A stretch of DNA of 64,000 nt from Perognathus longimembris pacificus (GCF_023159225.1 NC_063172.1:60074828-60138827), one strand, 5' to 3'. Positions 49,657 through 59,952 are shown, counted from the stretch's first letter. Translations and numbers: made by a program. The notes: generated from the sequence alone by a model not told the origin.

Positions 49657-49909
49657 TAGGAGAAAGTTAGAAGTTCTGTTCTGAATGCATAGAATTAAAA
49701 CCACACTGATCAATGAGTCCCAAACTTCTTGTTAGCGCCTGTGGAAACAAGGATACAATAAACATGTTTTATCATCATATGAATAAAGGCTAATTATAAT
49801 AACAGGAAGCCTTATAGTCCCATGCTTGTGCTACTTTCCAAAATAATACCTTCCTTAATATTTTTAGAAAAATCACGTCTTTATTTCCTTTGATATAATG
49901 TCACTTATT
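49657..49909 (+). repeat. block A: 253-bp segment with an inverted copy at 55,904-56,157
   Basis: Block A begins TAGGAGAAAGTTAGAAG and ends ATATAATGTCACTTATT. Its reverse complement recurs at 55,904-56,157 with about 92% identity by hand alignment (roughly 20 differences and one indel). It carries no recognised transposon signature. Confidence 0.93.
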
Positions 49910-50018
49910 GATTAGCTTAATCTCTTCTTAGAATAAACAGACTGGTTCTAAGAAAATTTGTGATAAAAGTTTAAGGAAAATGTCTGGTGGAATCTATTAC
50001 AATGACAGAGTCCCTCCA

Positions 50019-50019
<1 letters not shown>

Positions 50020-50063
<44 letters not shown>
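50020..50063. repeat. (CA)n microsatellite
   Basis: An uninterrupted run of about 22 CA units. Confidence 0.98.
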
Positions 50064-50064
<1 letters not shown>

Positions 50065-50460
50065 TCTTAGTCATGTTTTGAATTGAGACTGATGTGATCA
50101 ACATTAGATTTTTAGCAGAGAAATCCTTTAGTCTATTCACAAAGTACTAATATCTTTAGAATGTGAAATTTAATTGCTTACATTATTAATATCATGAAAA
50201 ACATTTTCCAAATATAAAATGTTAAATTATAGTCCAATTTCTACAAAGTGAGCATACATATGCTTGAAAGAATTACTGATTATGTTCATGTTCATAAAAA
50301 TGAACAGATAATATTTAAACATAAGATGATTACAATAAAATGTTAATAAGGAATATTGACATTTATGTATTGATATATTTAACACTAGGCTGGTTGTTTT
50401 ATTAGGCTTTATAATTTGTTTTCTTCATTTCTGATGAGTCATTTTCCTCCCAGGAAAGGT
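50064..50460. other. no feature recognised
   Basis: AT-rich unique-looking sequence. Confidence 0.45.
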
Positions 50461-50463
50461 TTA

Positions 50464-50673
50464 ATCACTGGGTGCCTGTGGCTCATGCCTGTAATCCTAG
50501 TCACTTATGAGGCTGAGATCTGATGATCAAAGATCAAAGGTTGTCCATGTAGGAAAGTCCATAAGATTCTTTTTTTTTCATGAGATTCTTATTTCCAATA
50601 AACTGCTAAAAGAATAGCCAGAAGTGGAGCTGTGGCTCAAGTGGTTAGGACAAAACAAAAGAAAAAATATTTA
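50464..50673 (+). mobile_element. B1/ID-composite SINE, truncated right half
   Basis: GGTGCCTGTGGCTCATGCCTGTAATCCTAG, AGGAAAGTCCATAAGATTC and GGAGCTGTGGCTCAAGTGG. A short internal duplication around CATRAGATTCTT at 50570-50591 surrounds a T-run. Confidence 0.82.
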
Positions 50674-50689
50674 GATTCTAAGATTAGTG

Positions 50690-51437
50690 AAACATGGGAC
50701 CGATTATCCCTGCCACTGTGAGTAAGCAGAGAAAACTGAAGCAACGAAGTAATTTAGTACATTGGAAAACAGATAACAGAGAACTGTGACTGTTGAGAAG
50801 GACACAAGTGAAATGCACAGTAGAATTGCTCTAGACTTTTCTTGAATGTACATGCCCATACATGGTACCACAAGAGTCCCAAGAATAAAGGAGATTAGAG
50901 TATAAAGAGAGCTGAAGTGTCTAGATATTGCATTGCAGGTCAGAGTTCAAAAAAAAACAAACAGAGAAACTTTATGAGTCCTTAAAGTACTTGTTGGATC
51001 CTAGGATTCATGCATACAGAGTGAAAGTTCATAGTTAGAGAACAAAAACATGGAGCTGAAAATTAAATAGTTTTAAGAGGAGGGAGGGAGGGAGGGAGGG
51101 AGGTAGAGAGAGAGAGACTTTCACATCAGCTCAAATGGAAAGTTCTTTTTGAGCACCTGGGAAATTCAGTCAGACTCATCTTAGTAACAGGGATGAATGT
51201 TCAAGGACCTAGATTAATAAAGCTTTTTGGAAGTAGCAAAGCTGCAAAGCCTAGGGAGCAATGATACAATATATCCAGTATCTATTTAGGAGTTCTTAGC
51301 AATGTCAAGAAATAGAACATGACTGTATGAGTAGGAGAAAATTCAGTCAAGAGAAATTCACCCCAAGTAATGCAGATGAGGGAATTGGTAGGAGATGACC
51401 ATAAAAGCAGGAATTTAAATGAAAACATGACACCAAC
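50690..51437. other. no gene; (GGGA)n at 51078-51103
   Basis: Unassigned sequence with a short GGGA microsatellite followed by GA. Confidence 0.5.
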
Positions 51438-51457
51438 AATGGACGTTGTTGCTTTTT

Positions 51458-51877
51458 GGTTTTTTTTTTTTTGCCAATCCTGGGGACTTGGACTCACTGT
51501 CATGGGCTTCTTTTGCTCAAGGCTAGTACTCTATCACTTGAATCACTTGAGCCACAGCACCACTTCTGGCTTTTTCCTTTTTTTTTTTTTTTTCCAGTCC
51601 TGGGCCTTGGACTCAGGCCCTGAGCACTGTCCCTGGCTTCTTTTTGCTCAAGGCTAGCACTCTGCCACTTGAGCCACAGCACCACTTCTGGCCATTTTCT
51701 GTATATGTGGTGCTGGGGAATCAAACCCAGGGCTTCATGTATATGAGGCAAGCACTCTTGCCACTAGGCCATATCCCCGGCACCTGGCTTTTTCTGTATA
51801 TGTGGTACTAAGGAATGGAACCCAGGGCTTCATATGTATGAGGCAAGTACTCTAGCACTAGGCCATATTCCCAGCCC
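51458..51877 (-). mobile_element. dimeric ID-type SINE split by a younger ID SINE
   Basis: The outer copy reads GCCAATCCTGGGGACTTGGACTC and onward to GCCACAGCACCACTTCTGGCTTTTTC. It resumes after the inner copy with TGGCTTTTTCTGTATATGTGG and ends GGCCATATTCCCAGCCC. Confidence 0.9.
51566..51794 (-). mobile_element. younger dimeric ID SINE nested in the outer one, with TSD
   Basis: CTGGCTTTTTC is duplicated at 51566-51576 and 51784-51794. The inner body runs from the T-run through GGCCTTGGACTCAGGCCCTGAGC to CCATATCCCCGGCAC. Confidence 0.94.
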
Positions 51878-52649
51878 AATGGAAGATTTTTAAAAGGACA
51901 AATGGAGCTAGAGATAAGAAACATTGAAATGATAATATACTAGATGGGATTTATTGAAAAACATGCTTCAAAACAGATAAATGAACATAAAGATATCAGT
52001 GTTAGAAACCACTGAATATGAAGCACAGAAGAAAAATCAAATTAATAAACTCCACAAAAAATGGAATGACAGGAATTGTTCTTATACATTTGGCATTTGA
52101 GTTCCAAAGAGATGGAAATTCAGTGAAGAGATAGTAAACAACTTTCAAATTTTCAATGCCAGGAACAATGTAACAACTTAAAGAACACAAGTGATAAAGA
52201 CTGCAGTGGAGCTAAGAAGGTTAGTGCGGTATGTGAAAACAAGTATTACATACAAAGCATTACAACAGACTTCTTGTCAGAGATTATGCAAGCCAGAAGA
52301 CATTCAAATGACATTTCACAGAGCTCTGAACTTGTCACGTTAGAATTTCACACTCAATACACATTTGTTTCTAAATATAATGAAGACTTTTCCATAGGCA
52401 AACAAAAGTGAGTAAATGCATGACTACCAGTCTTGACCTATGAGATATGTTAAATTTAGATCATTTGTCTAACACAATCACATTAATATAAGCACCTACA
52501 CGAAAGAATCAAGAGTATCAGAAACAATAGCAATATAGGTGACTATAAAATAATTATTTCCTTGTGTTTTAGATTAAAATATATAACTCATGTGTAATTA
52601 TATATACCTGTTATCTCAGCACTTGGTGGTACCACATTATAGAGGTTTT

Positions 52650-52865
52650 TTTTTGTTGTTTGTTTTGTTTTTTGGCCAGTCCTGGGCTTGGACTCAGGGC
52701 CTGAGCACTGTCCCTGGCTTCTTTTTGCTCAAGGCTAGCACTCTGCCACTTAAGCCAGAGCGCCACTTTTGGCCATTTTCTATATATGTGGTGCTGAGGA
52801 ATTGAACCTAGGGCTTCATGTATATGAGGCAAACACTCTTGCCACTAGGCCATATTCCCAGCCCC
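52650..52865 (-). mobile_element. dimeric ID-type SINE with approximate TSD
   Basis: GGCCAGTCCTGGGCTTGGACTC to CATATTCCCAGCCCC. ACATTATAGAGGTTTT before and ATATTATAGAGTTTT after form an approximate duplication. Confidence 0.9.
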
Positions 52866-53336
52866 ATATTATAGAGTTTTATAAAATATATGAAAGTAAA
52901 ATGTATGACAAAATAGCACAAAGAATAAAGGAGAAGAGATGAATGTAATTTTTATGTTTATCTAGTTAAATTATTTTGTTATTAAGTAGCTATATAAAGA
53001 GCTAGAGTTCCATTTTGCACATAAGTCAGATTATGTGTATAATGCTTCTTGATCAATATAGTCCCTTCCATTCTTCTCCCCTATACATACACATATAAAA
53101 CTAGAGATAATGAGCCAATAGTAGAATAAAATGAGATAAAAGCAAATGCTCAATCAAAAAGATGGAAGAAATTAGAAAAGAAGAATAAATAGCATGCGTG
53201 AAAAACAAAGATAAAAACGTAGATGTAAACCTAAAAAATGTTAACAATTATGTCATATTAAATTGTAATTAAAAGAAAGGTACATTATATTTATAAACTT
53301 CCATGTTGAATTGAAATCTATTGGTACATTCACAGT

Positions 53337-53350
53337 TGTGTGTGTGTATG

Positions 53351-53383
<33 letters not shown>
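53337..53383. repeat. (TG)n microsatellite
   Basis: TG run with a GTATGCATG interruption. Confidence 0.95.
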
Positions 53384-53385
<2 letters not shown>

Positions 53386-53415
53386 GGCTGGATTGAAACC
53401 CCAAATATGTGCTTT

Positions 53416-53659
53416 AAAAAAACACTACATTGGGGCTGGGGATATAGCCTAGTGGCAAGAGTGCCTGCCTCGGATACACGAGGCCCTAGGTTCGATTCCC
53501 CAGCACAACATATACAGAAAACGGCTAGAAGCGGCGCTGTGGCTCAAGTGGCAGAGTGCTAGCCTTGAGCGGGAAGAAGCCAGGGACAGTGCTCAGGCCC
53601 TGAGTCCAAGGCCCACGATTGGCCAAAAAAAAAAAAAAAAACCAAAAAAACACTACATT
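53416..53659 (+). mobile_element. very young dimeric ID SINE with perfect 16-bp TSD
   Basis: AAAAAAACACTACATT is repeated exactly at 53416-53431 and 53644-53659. The body keeps CpGs (CGGATACACGAGGCC, GCGGCGCTGTGG, GAGCGGGAAG), left box A GCCTAGTGGCAAGAGTGC, box B GGTTCGATTCC and a pure A tail. It is the best-preserved SINE here and a candidate for recent transposition. Confidence 0.97.
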
Positions 53660-54376
53660 AAACAATAAAAGAAGTAGTTTAAGGTAAAAGATAGGATAAA
53701 CTGTATCATGACATACAAGAACATTTAGGAAATCTTAACACAGATATACTGCAGAATAAAGGATGTAACTACAGACAAAAAGGTATTCCACTTTTCACAG
53801 TGAAATATCCTTCCTTGAATTCAAGGGACTAAATTCATCAAAAAATAATCTTTAATGTGGATGTACCTAATTATAGAGCCTAGAACATTTGAAGCAAGTA
53901 CTGACAGTTAAAGATGCATAGTTAAGTCTATAATTATAGCTGCATATTTTAGCACTCCTTTTCCATAATTGATAGAACAGATAGAATTCCAACAAAGAGA
54001 TGGAAGACCAGGACCACATTATCAAAGAACTTGACCTAGTTAATGTTTATAGAATGCTTTAATAGCAACGGAGAATTAACAGGTAAACATGCATAAGTGA
54101 TCTATGTTCTGAGCCATAAAACAGATCTAAATACATTAAAAAATTGAAACATGGATACACATTTTGACCACATTGCAATTAAAATAGGGATCAATAACAG
54201 AGAAGTGCAAAACCTTCAACTATTTGCAAATTGAATAACGTATTTTTAAATAACCCACGGGTCAAAAAAGAAATTGCTTGTGCATTCAAAAAGTTTCAGC
54301 TCATTAAAATGAAACACAATAATCTAATGTGTGGAATGCTGCTAAAGAATACAGAAAACTTTACAGCTTTAAAAAC

Positions 54377-54548
54377 TTATGTTAGAGGAGCCAGGAGTTT
54401 GGCCTAGTGGTAGAGTGCTTGCCTAGAATGCATGAAGCCTTGGATTCGATTCCTCAGGACCACATACACAGAAAAAGCCAGAAGTGGTACTGTGGCTTAA
54501 GTGGTAGAGTGCTGGTCTTGAGCAAAAAAAAAAAAAAGTTATGTTAGA
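54377..54548 (+). mobile_element. short dimeric ID SINE with TSD
   Basis: TTATGTTAGA is duplicated at 54377-54386 and 54539-54548. The A tail follows directly after the right-monomer CTTGAGC, so the terminal unique part (AGCCAGGGACAGTGCTC) is missing, as also at 57.7 kb. Confidence 0.93.
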
Positions 54549-54719
54549 AAAGAAAGATGTCTACAAATAAATGATCCAAGCTTCTACCTTAGGATTCTAG
54601 AAAAAGATTGCATTAAATGTACAGTAGATAAATGAAAGAACATCAATGGTAAGAACAGAAATATACTGGATAAAAAATAGACAATAGAGGAAAAAATAAA
54701 TAATTCTTAAGGTTTTTTG

Positions 54720-55370
54720 GGGTTTTTTTTGCATAGATTATGAAGGCTAACCAAATTATAACTTAAGAACTATTTGGTGGTTTGGAATAGACTAAATTTA
54801 TTGGATAAGGAAAGGAGTAAATACCGTCCTGTTTGGTGGGGATTCATTCACTCCATCAGTGTCTAATGACATATGATTATTGGAATGTTGTTAATGATAT
54901 TCTGAAGTTTATTCAAATAGATACTATTGCCTCTAGGTCATTTTTCACAGATCTTTGTTAACAGGAGTTTGAAAATACCACCCACAGGCTGCAAATAGAT
55001 GCTAAAGACATTAATGTTGAAACAGAGCACATTGTTTAAAGAATGATAGATGGTCACCATTCTAATTGGTAGTATTTGAATGTCTAACTGCATGATTCAC
55101 ATCTTTATAGTTTGCAATTTGAGGACTCTATATACTTGACAAATTAATTGACAAATGAGTAGGAATTTTGAGACTATAGAAAAAAATCATATATATTAAA
55201 TTTTGGTACAGAACAAATGTACTTCAAGGAACAAAGTAAGTGGCTGTTTTATTCAAAGAAAGATTTCTTTCTGTTATTGTTGGTTCCCATTCAGAAATAC
55301 CATGCAAATAAAGTATGCAATTATGCTAGCAAAAACTTGCAGGCCTGGTTGGTTAATATGTACTATGTGT
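54720..55370. other. no feature recognised
   Basis: AT-rich unique-looking sequence. Open frames at 55.2-55.4 kb extend into the microsatellite and are not credible. Confidence 0.5.
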
Positions 55371-55376
55371 GTATAT

Positions 55377-55421
55377 ATGTATGCATGTATGTATGTATGT
55401 ATGTATGTATGTATGTATGTA
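55377..55421. repeat. (GTAT)n microsatellite
   Basis: About 11 uninterrupted tetranucleotide units. Confidence 0.98.
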
Positions 55422-55424
55422 TTT

Positions 55425-55500
55425 TGTGGTAGTAAATTTTGAATTCAGGACCTTTTGCTTATTAACTAGGTTCTATTATTTGACTCAGGCTTCCAGTCTT
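55425..55500 (-). mobile_element. old ID-like monomer fragment
   Basis: GTGGTAGTAAATTTTGAATTCAGGACCTTTTGC loosely follows an antisense ID monomer. The preceding GTAT microsatellite may have grown from its tail. Confidence 0.4.
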
Positions 55501-55513
55501 TTTGGCTTCACAT

Positions 55514-55904
55514 TTTTTTTTTAATAATTACCTATTAGTTGTCAAAGTGATGTACAGAGGGGTTACAGTTTCAAATGTAAGGCAGTGGGTACATTTCTTG
55601 TATAACTTGTTACCTCCTCCCTCATTCTCCCTCCTTCTCTCCCTTCCCCTCTCCTCCCATGAGTTGTTCAGTTGGTTTACACCAAATGGCTTTGTATGTA
55701 TTGCTTTTGGAGTCGTTTGCATTTTTATCCTTTGTCTCTCGATTTTGATATTCCCTTTCCATTCCTAGTTCTAAAAAATACCAGTATATACAGTATCCAG
55801 GGTACTCAGATGAGACACAGTGATAGCGGGACAACCACAGGAAGGAGATACAAGAGGATCATCAACAAAACAAAGCTACGCTTTCACGTGGCAAGTTGAA
55901 AGTA
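55514..55904 (-). mobile_element. 5'-truncated LINE-1 3' UTR, abutting block A' without TSD
   Basis: A T-run, TGATGTACAGAGGGGTTACAG, a C-rich tract, CATGAGTTGTTCAGTTGG and GCTACGCTTTCACGTGGC end at GTTGAAAGTA. The next base begins the inverted block A'. No target-site duplication was found on either side of the L1 alone. Confidence 0.9.
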
Positions 55905-56157
55905 ATGAGTGACATTATATCAAAGGAAATGGTGATGCGATTTTTCTAAAAATATTAAGGAAGGTATTATTTTGGAAAGTAGTACAAGCATGAGACAATA
56001 AGGCTTCCTGTTACTATAACCATCCTTTATTCATATGATGATAAGACATGTTTATTGTATCCTCGTTTCCACAAGCGCTAACAAGAAGTTTTGGGACTCA
56101 TTGATCAGTGTGGTTTTAATTCTATGCATTAGGAACAGAACTTCTAACTTTCTTCTA
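55904..56157 (-). repeat. block A': inverted copy of 49,657-49,909
   Basis: See block A. On the minus strand this reads TAGAAGAAAGTTAGAAG to ATATAATGTCACTCATT. Confidence 0.93.
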
Positions 56158-56277
56158 CTATAGTTTGTTGATAAATTATGCCAGATTTGATGATTTTTAA
56201 TAAAGATAGAAGGATACATTTCCTAATAATGAAATTCTGTGCTATAATTCAAACCTTTAAAATCTAGAAAGGCATTT
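56158..56277 (-). repeat. block B': inverted copy of 59,049-59,168
   Basis: It directly follows A'. On the minus strand it reads AAATGCCTTTCTAGATTTT to CAACAAACTATAG and matches block B without gaps over 120 bp, about 12 differences (about 90% identity by hand). Confidence 0.92.
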
Positions 56278-56454
56278 TCAACATGTTGACAGTTCAAACA
56301 AGAACATGTCAGGGCAAGGGCCACATAACTCATTAGTAATTGTTCCTAGAAAATGAAGTGCTAGTGTGACCCTCAAGCACATTTCGAATTTAGGTTCAGC
56401 TATCCACATGACCTTTCTAGGAAATTCAACTAGTCTCCCCAAATGAGAGAACCC

Positions 56455-56991
56455 TCAATCCATTTGACCATTTGTCAAGATGATGTACAGAGGGGTTACA
56501 GTTATATACATAAGGTAGTGAGTATATTTCTTGTCAAATTTGTCACCTCTTCCCTCCTTTTTCTCCCACCTTGGGAGTATTGGGGAGAGGACTCCCCATT
56601 ACTCCCCCCTCCCATATTGTCTTGTAAGTATAGCTGTTGTATTGATTCACCTTTTATCCCTTGTCTCACCATTTTGATGTTCCCCTTCCCTTTCCTAATT
56701 CAGATAAACATCTATACAATACCCAGGACACCAAAATCAAATACAGTGACAACAGGGGCTAAACTATAGGGAAGAAAAATGCAAGAAAAAAGAAATAAGT
56801 TCACATAGTACATTAAAAATAACAACAACAATGAAAAACCACTTGTTTCCATATCTTGAAGTTCATTTTGCTTAGCATCATCATATGATCATATGTACAC
56901 AGCGATTGAGCTACTGTGATCCTCTGCTAGGACTATCCTAGATACATACTAATTATTATCAATGAGGGAAAACTCAGTCTATGCTTCTTTG
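56455..56991 (-). mobile_element. LINE-1 3' UTR fragment
   Basis: ATGATGTACAGAGGGGTTACAGTTATATAC through a C-rich tract, AACAACAACAATGAAAAACC, GTTTCCATATCTTGAAGTTCATTTTGC and AATGAGGGAAAACTCAGTC give an older L1 3' UTR in antisense. The next L1 inserted at its 5' edge. Confidence 0.85.
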
Positions 56992-57404
56992 TTGACCATG
57001 ATTTTTTAAATTGTCCAAGTGATGTACAGATGGCTTACAGTTTCATACATAAGGCAGTGAGTACATTTCTTATCAAACTTGTTACCTTCTCCCACCTTTT
57101 TCTCCCACCTTCCCTCCTCCCCAGTTCCCTCCCCCACGCCCTGAGTTGTACAGTTGGTTTACAGAATATTGTCTGAAAGTAATGCTGTGGCATAGGTTCA
57201 CCGTTTCCCCCTTGTCTCATCATTTTGATGTTCCCTTTCCCTTCCTTAGTTCCGATAAATGTATATACAATACCCAAATCAGATACGAGATGAAAAACAC
57301 GTTATAGAAATAAGGGTTTATGGTTGTTGTTATTTTCAACATATTATGTGAAATTATGCCTTTTTCTTTTGTTTTTCTTGCGAATGGTTTTGACCATGAT
57401 TTTT
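56992..57404 (-). mobile_element. twin-primed LINE-1 with perfect 15-bp TSD
   Basis: TTGACCATGATTTTT flanks at 56992-57006 and 57390-57404. 57,007-57,315 is the antisense 3' UTR end (GATGTACAGATGGCTTACAG, C-rich tract). 57,316-57,389 is the adjoining upstream 3' UTR piece in sense orientation (TTGTTGTTATTTTCAACATATTATGTG). That is a 5'-inversion typical of twin priming. Confidence 0.93.
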
Positions 57405-57712
57405 AATTTTTCTTTTAAGATGTTACATAAACCAGCCTTTAATCTGCTTAAAATAATACCTTGATATGCTTAAAGTTTTAAAGAATTTTATCCTTTGATA
57501 TGTCATGTGATGCTATCAATGTATGTACTGGATTTGGGAAAATATATAGTTATTCTTGTAGTGTGCTAGATTCTTAAAACCTTTCAAATCATGACAAGTG
57601 ACTACACTAGTAAACTATTTATAAGAAGATAAAGCATTTCTTAAAATGTTTTTCGTACATGTGAAAAAGATACCAATGCTAGAGATATCATTTAAAATAA
57701 TTTAGAAGAATA

Positions 57713-57880
57713 TAAGATGCAATTTGGCCTGGGAAGATTGTCTAGTGGCAAGAGTGCTTGCCTTGTATACATGAAGCCCTGGGTTCGATTCCCCAGCACC
57801 ACATATATAGAAAAAGCCAGAAGTGGCACTGTGGCTCAAGTGGCAGAGTGCTAGCAAAAAAAAAAAAAAGATGTACTTTA
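57713..57880 (+). mobile_element. short dimeric ID SINE
   Basis: GGCCTGGGAAGATTGTCTAGTGGCAAGAGTGC, box B GGTTCGATTCC, right monomer GTGGCTCAAGTGGCAGAGTGCTAGC, then the A tail directly. AGATGCAATTT before and AGATGTACTTT after are an approximate duplication. Like 54.4 kb it lacks the terminal unique region. Confidence 0.92.
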
Positions 57881-58440
57881 AAAGAATACTCTCTGTATTC
57901 TCTGGGGCTGAAAACTGGTATATGACACAAAGGTAATAATCAGCATATTATGCTAGCTACAAGTCAAAATTTTTGTATAGTCTTATTTTAAAAATTATAC
58001 TTTTAATTCTCAAGGATATAAATAAAATTAATATTATATATGGATAATTTCCTCTAACTTTGTTTGCTTTAAGCAATACCTTTGTTATCATTTTCTGTGG
58101 ACTAGTCCTTATGAACTTTCAAAAAGTTCTGCTCTATGTAAATAAGAATATTTCTAGAATTTGTGTAAAGCCTAATTAACTTTATGTGTTTTAAGAGTAG
58201 TTATTAAAGAGTCACTCAACAGAAAATATATGCCTTAAATATACTATGAATTATTTTATAATGGAACACACATTTCTGAAATTTATTTCTAAGATGTTCT
58301 ATATTTTTGGCTATCATGAATTAATCTTTTGGTTTCCAGTTTGAATTTCAGCCCAGTAGAAATGATGAATATAATTTGATTTTGTATACTTACTTGGAAT
58401 ACAGCCATATTAACTATGTTCTGGGAATTGTGTCCTTTGG
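57881..58440. other. no feature recognised
   Basis: AT-rich unique-looking sequence. Confidence 0.45.
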
Positions 58441-58860
58441 AGGAACTGGAGAGCATCAGGTTAAACAAAATTGACTCAGAAAGACAAATGTTGCATGTTT
58501 TGTCTCATAGTAGAATCTATACTGGAAAGAATGAGTGATAGGAAGCTAAAGATGAGACTAGAGTGGGGAATGGGATATCCAAGGAGGTGGGAGGGAAAAT
58601 GGTGACTGAGGAGTAAATATGACTGAAGTACAGCATATACATGTAGGAAAATAGAATGATGAAACCATTCATATTTTAACATGGAGAGTAGGGATGAGAA
58701 AGTGTGAGGTGAATATGACTGAAGTATATTATTTGTAGTTGTGGAAATATCAAAAGAGAAAGAAACCAATAGGGAAGGAAAGAGCACAAGAGATACCGAG
58801 GGAGTGAGAAAAAGTGGAGAAAGAAAATGAAGAAAGGAAAGCAGAAAGAAAACTGCACTC
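58440..58860 (+). mobile_element. old LINE-1 3' end and GA-rich stretch
   Basis: ACTCAGAAAGACAAATGTTGCATG, GAGACTAGAGTGGGGAATGGG and similar text resemble the sense end of an old L1 and its purine-rich 3' UTR. A 167-codon minus-strand frame over it is an artefact of the purine-rich sequence. Confidence 0.5.
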
Positions 58861-59048
58861 TCAGACACAGGAGTAGCTAACTTGGCCTCCATACTCTGTC
58901 CTGATATTTTATTTTTATCCAGGATATTTACTATAGATATTGCTATAAACAATGAATAAAATACCCTCTTTCTCCCCAAATTTTGTATTTTAATTATTTC
59001 CTAATATAAGACATTAGATATCTTATTTATTGCTTTTGAATTTGGTGT

Positions 59049-59168
59049 AAATGCCTTTACAGATTTTCAAGGTTTGAATTATAGCACAGAATTTTATTAT
59101 TATCAAGGATATCCTTCTATCTTTATTAAAATTAATCAAATCTGGCATAACTTATCAACAAACTATAG
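59049..59168 (+). repeat. block B: 120-bp segment with an inverted copy at 56,158-56,277
   Basis: It runs from AAATGCCTTTACAGATTTT to CAACAAACTATAG. No transposon signature was recognised. Confidence 0.92.
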
Positions 59169-59251
59169 AATACAAAATTTGATGAGAAACAAATTTGTCA
59201 TAATGAAATTTTTATAAAAATAAAAGTGACTTCAATATATATATTTCCCAT

Positions 59252-59491
59252 CACTCTAGTTTTATTTTATTTTATTTTATTTTATTGGCCAGTCCTGGGG
59301 CTTGGACTCAGGGCCTGAGCACTGTCCCTGGCTTCTTCCCGCTCAAGGCTAGCACTCTGCCACTTGAGCCACAGCGCCGCTTCTGGCCGTTTTCTGTATA
59401 TGTGGTGCTGGGGAATTGAACCTAGGGCCTCGTGTATCCGAGGCAGGCACTCTTGCCACTAGGCTATATCCCCAGCCCCACTCTAGTTTTA
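59252..59491 (-). mobile_element. young dimeric ID SINE with 13-bp TSD and (TTTTA)n tail
   Basis: CACTCTAGTTTTA is repeated at 59252-59264 and 59479-59491. The tail is a (TTTTA)n run, in place of the pure T-run of most copies. CpGs are preserved (GCGCCGCTTCTGGCCG, CCTCGTGTATCCGAGG). Confidence 0.95.
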
Positions 59492-59950
59492 AATAGAATT
59501 TCTAACCCGTGTCAGTGGTCATGTCTGGATCAATTTCAGTCAATTATAATTTTTTCAATGGCTTTAGCTTGACACAAAATAATAAAATATTTAGCATGAG
59601 ATTAAGAGGAAAGCAGATAAATTAATGGAAACATTTCTAAAGGAGAAGTATCAGAATTCATTAGAAATTAAATGAATGTAAAATACATAAGAATTGTTAA
59701 AGCTTGGAGTAACACAATATTTTATATGTTATTCTTTCACAAATTTTAGTCCTCTTTTCTCAATTCTGAAAAAAAAATAACACAATTGTTCAAATAGACC
59801 AAAGAAATTGCCCATAATATAATTCATTCTCAGCCTATCACTATTAAAAGTGTATGTGAATTTTCCCTATTGATTTCTTTTCAACACACACAAAAAAAAT
59901 CTGAAAAACTTTACAAAGGTGAAATAAAAATTCACTTAAAAATCTGTTCT
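59492..59950. other. no feature recognised
   Basis: AT-rich unique-looking sequence. Confidence 0.45.
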
Positions 59951-59952
59951 TT

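Larger units (their letters stand above)
51900..54720 (+). mobile_element. old LINE-1 (M-type) 5'/ORF2-endonuclease region carrying three SINEs
   Basis: Sense text near 52,250-52,340 (TCAGAGATTATGCAAGCCAGAAGAC) and 53,970-54,380 (AATTCCAACAAAGAGATGG, ACACATTTTGACCACATTGCAATTAAAATAGGGATC, GGGTCAAAAAAGAAATTGC, AATACAGAAAACTTTACAGC) follows the order of an old L1 up to the endonuclease/RT linker. No frame is intact. SINEs interrupt it at 52.65, 53.43 and 54.39 kb. Confidence 0.6.

Noticed and set aside
49641..49670. Splice acceptor (TTTTTCTTATTAG) at the start of block A as evidence of a back-spliced circular RNA
   Set aside because: The A' copy retains TAG from upstream of the would-be splice point, and there is no GT donor after block B (CTATAG is followed by AATAC). 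Splicing does not fit the junction.
58476..58979. 167-codon minus-strand open frame
   Set aside because: It is antisense to an old L1 3' end and GA-rich sequence. The Ser/Leu/Phe-rich translation is what such composition gives, and no domain is visible.
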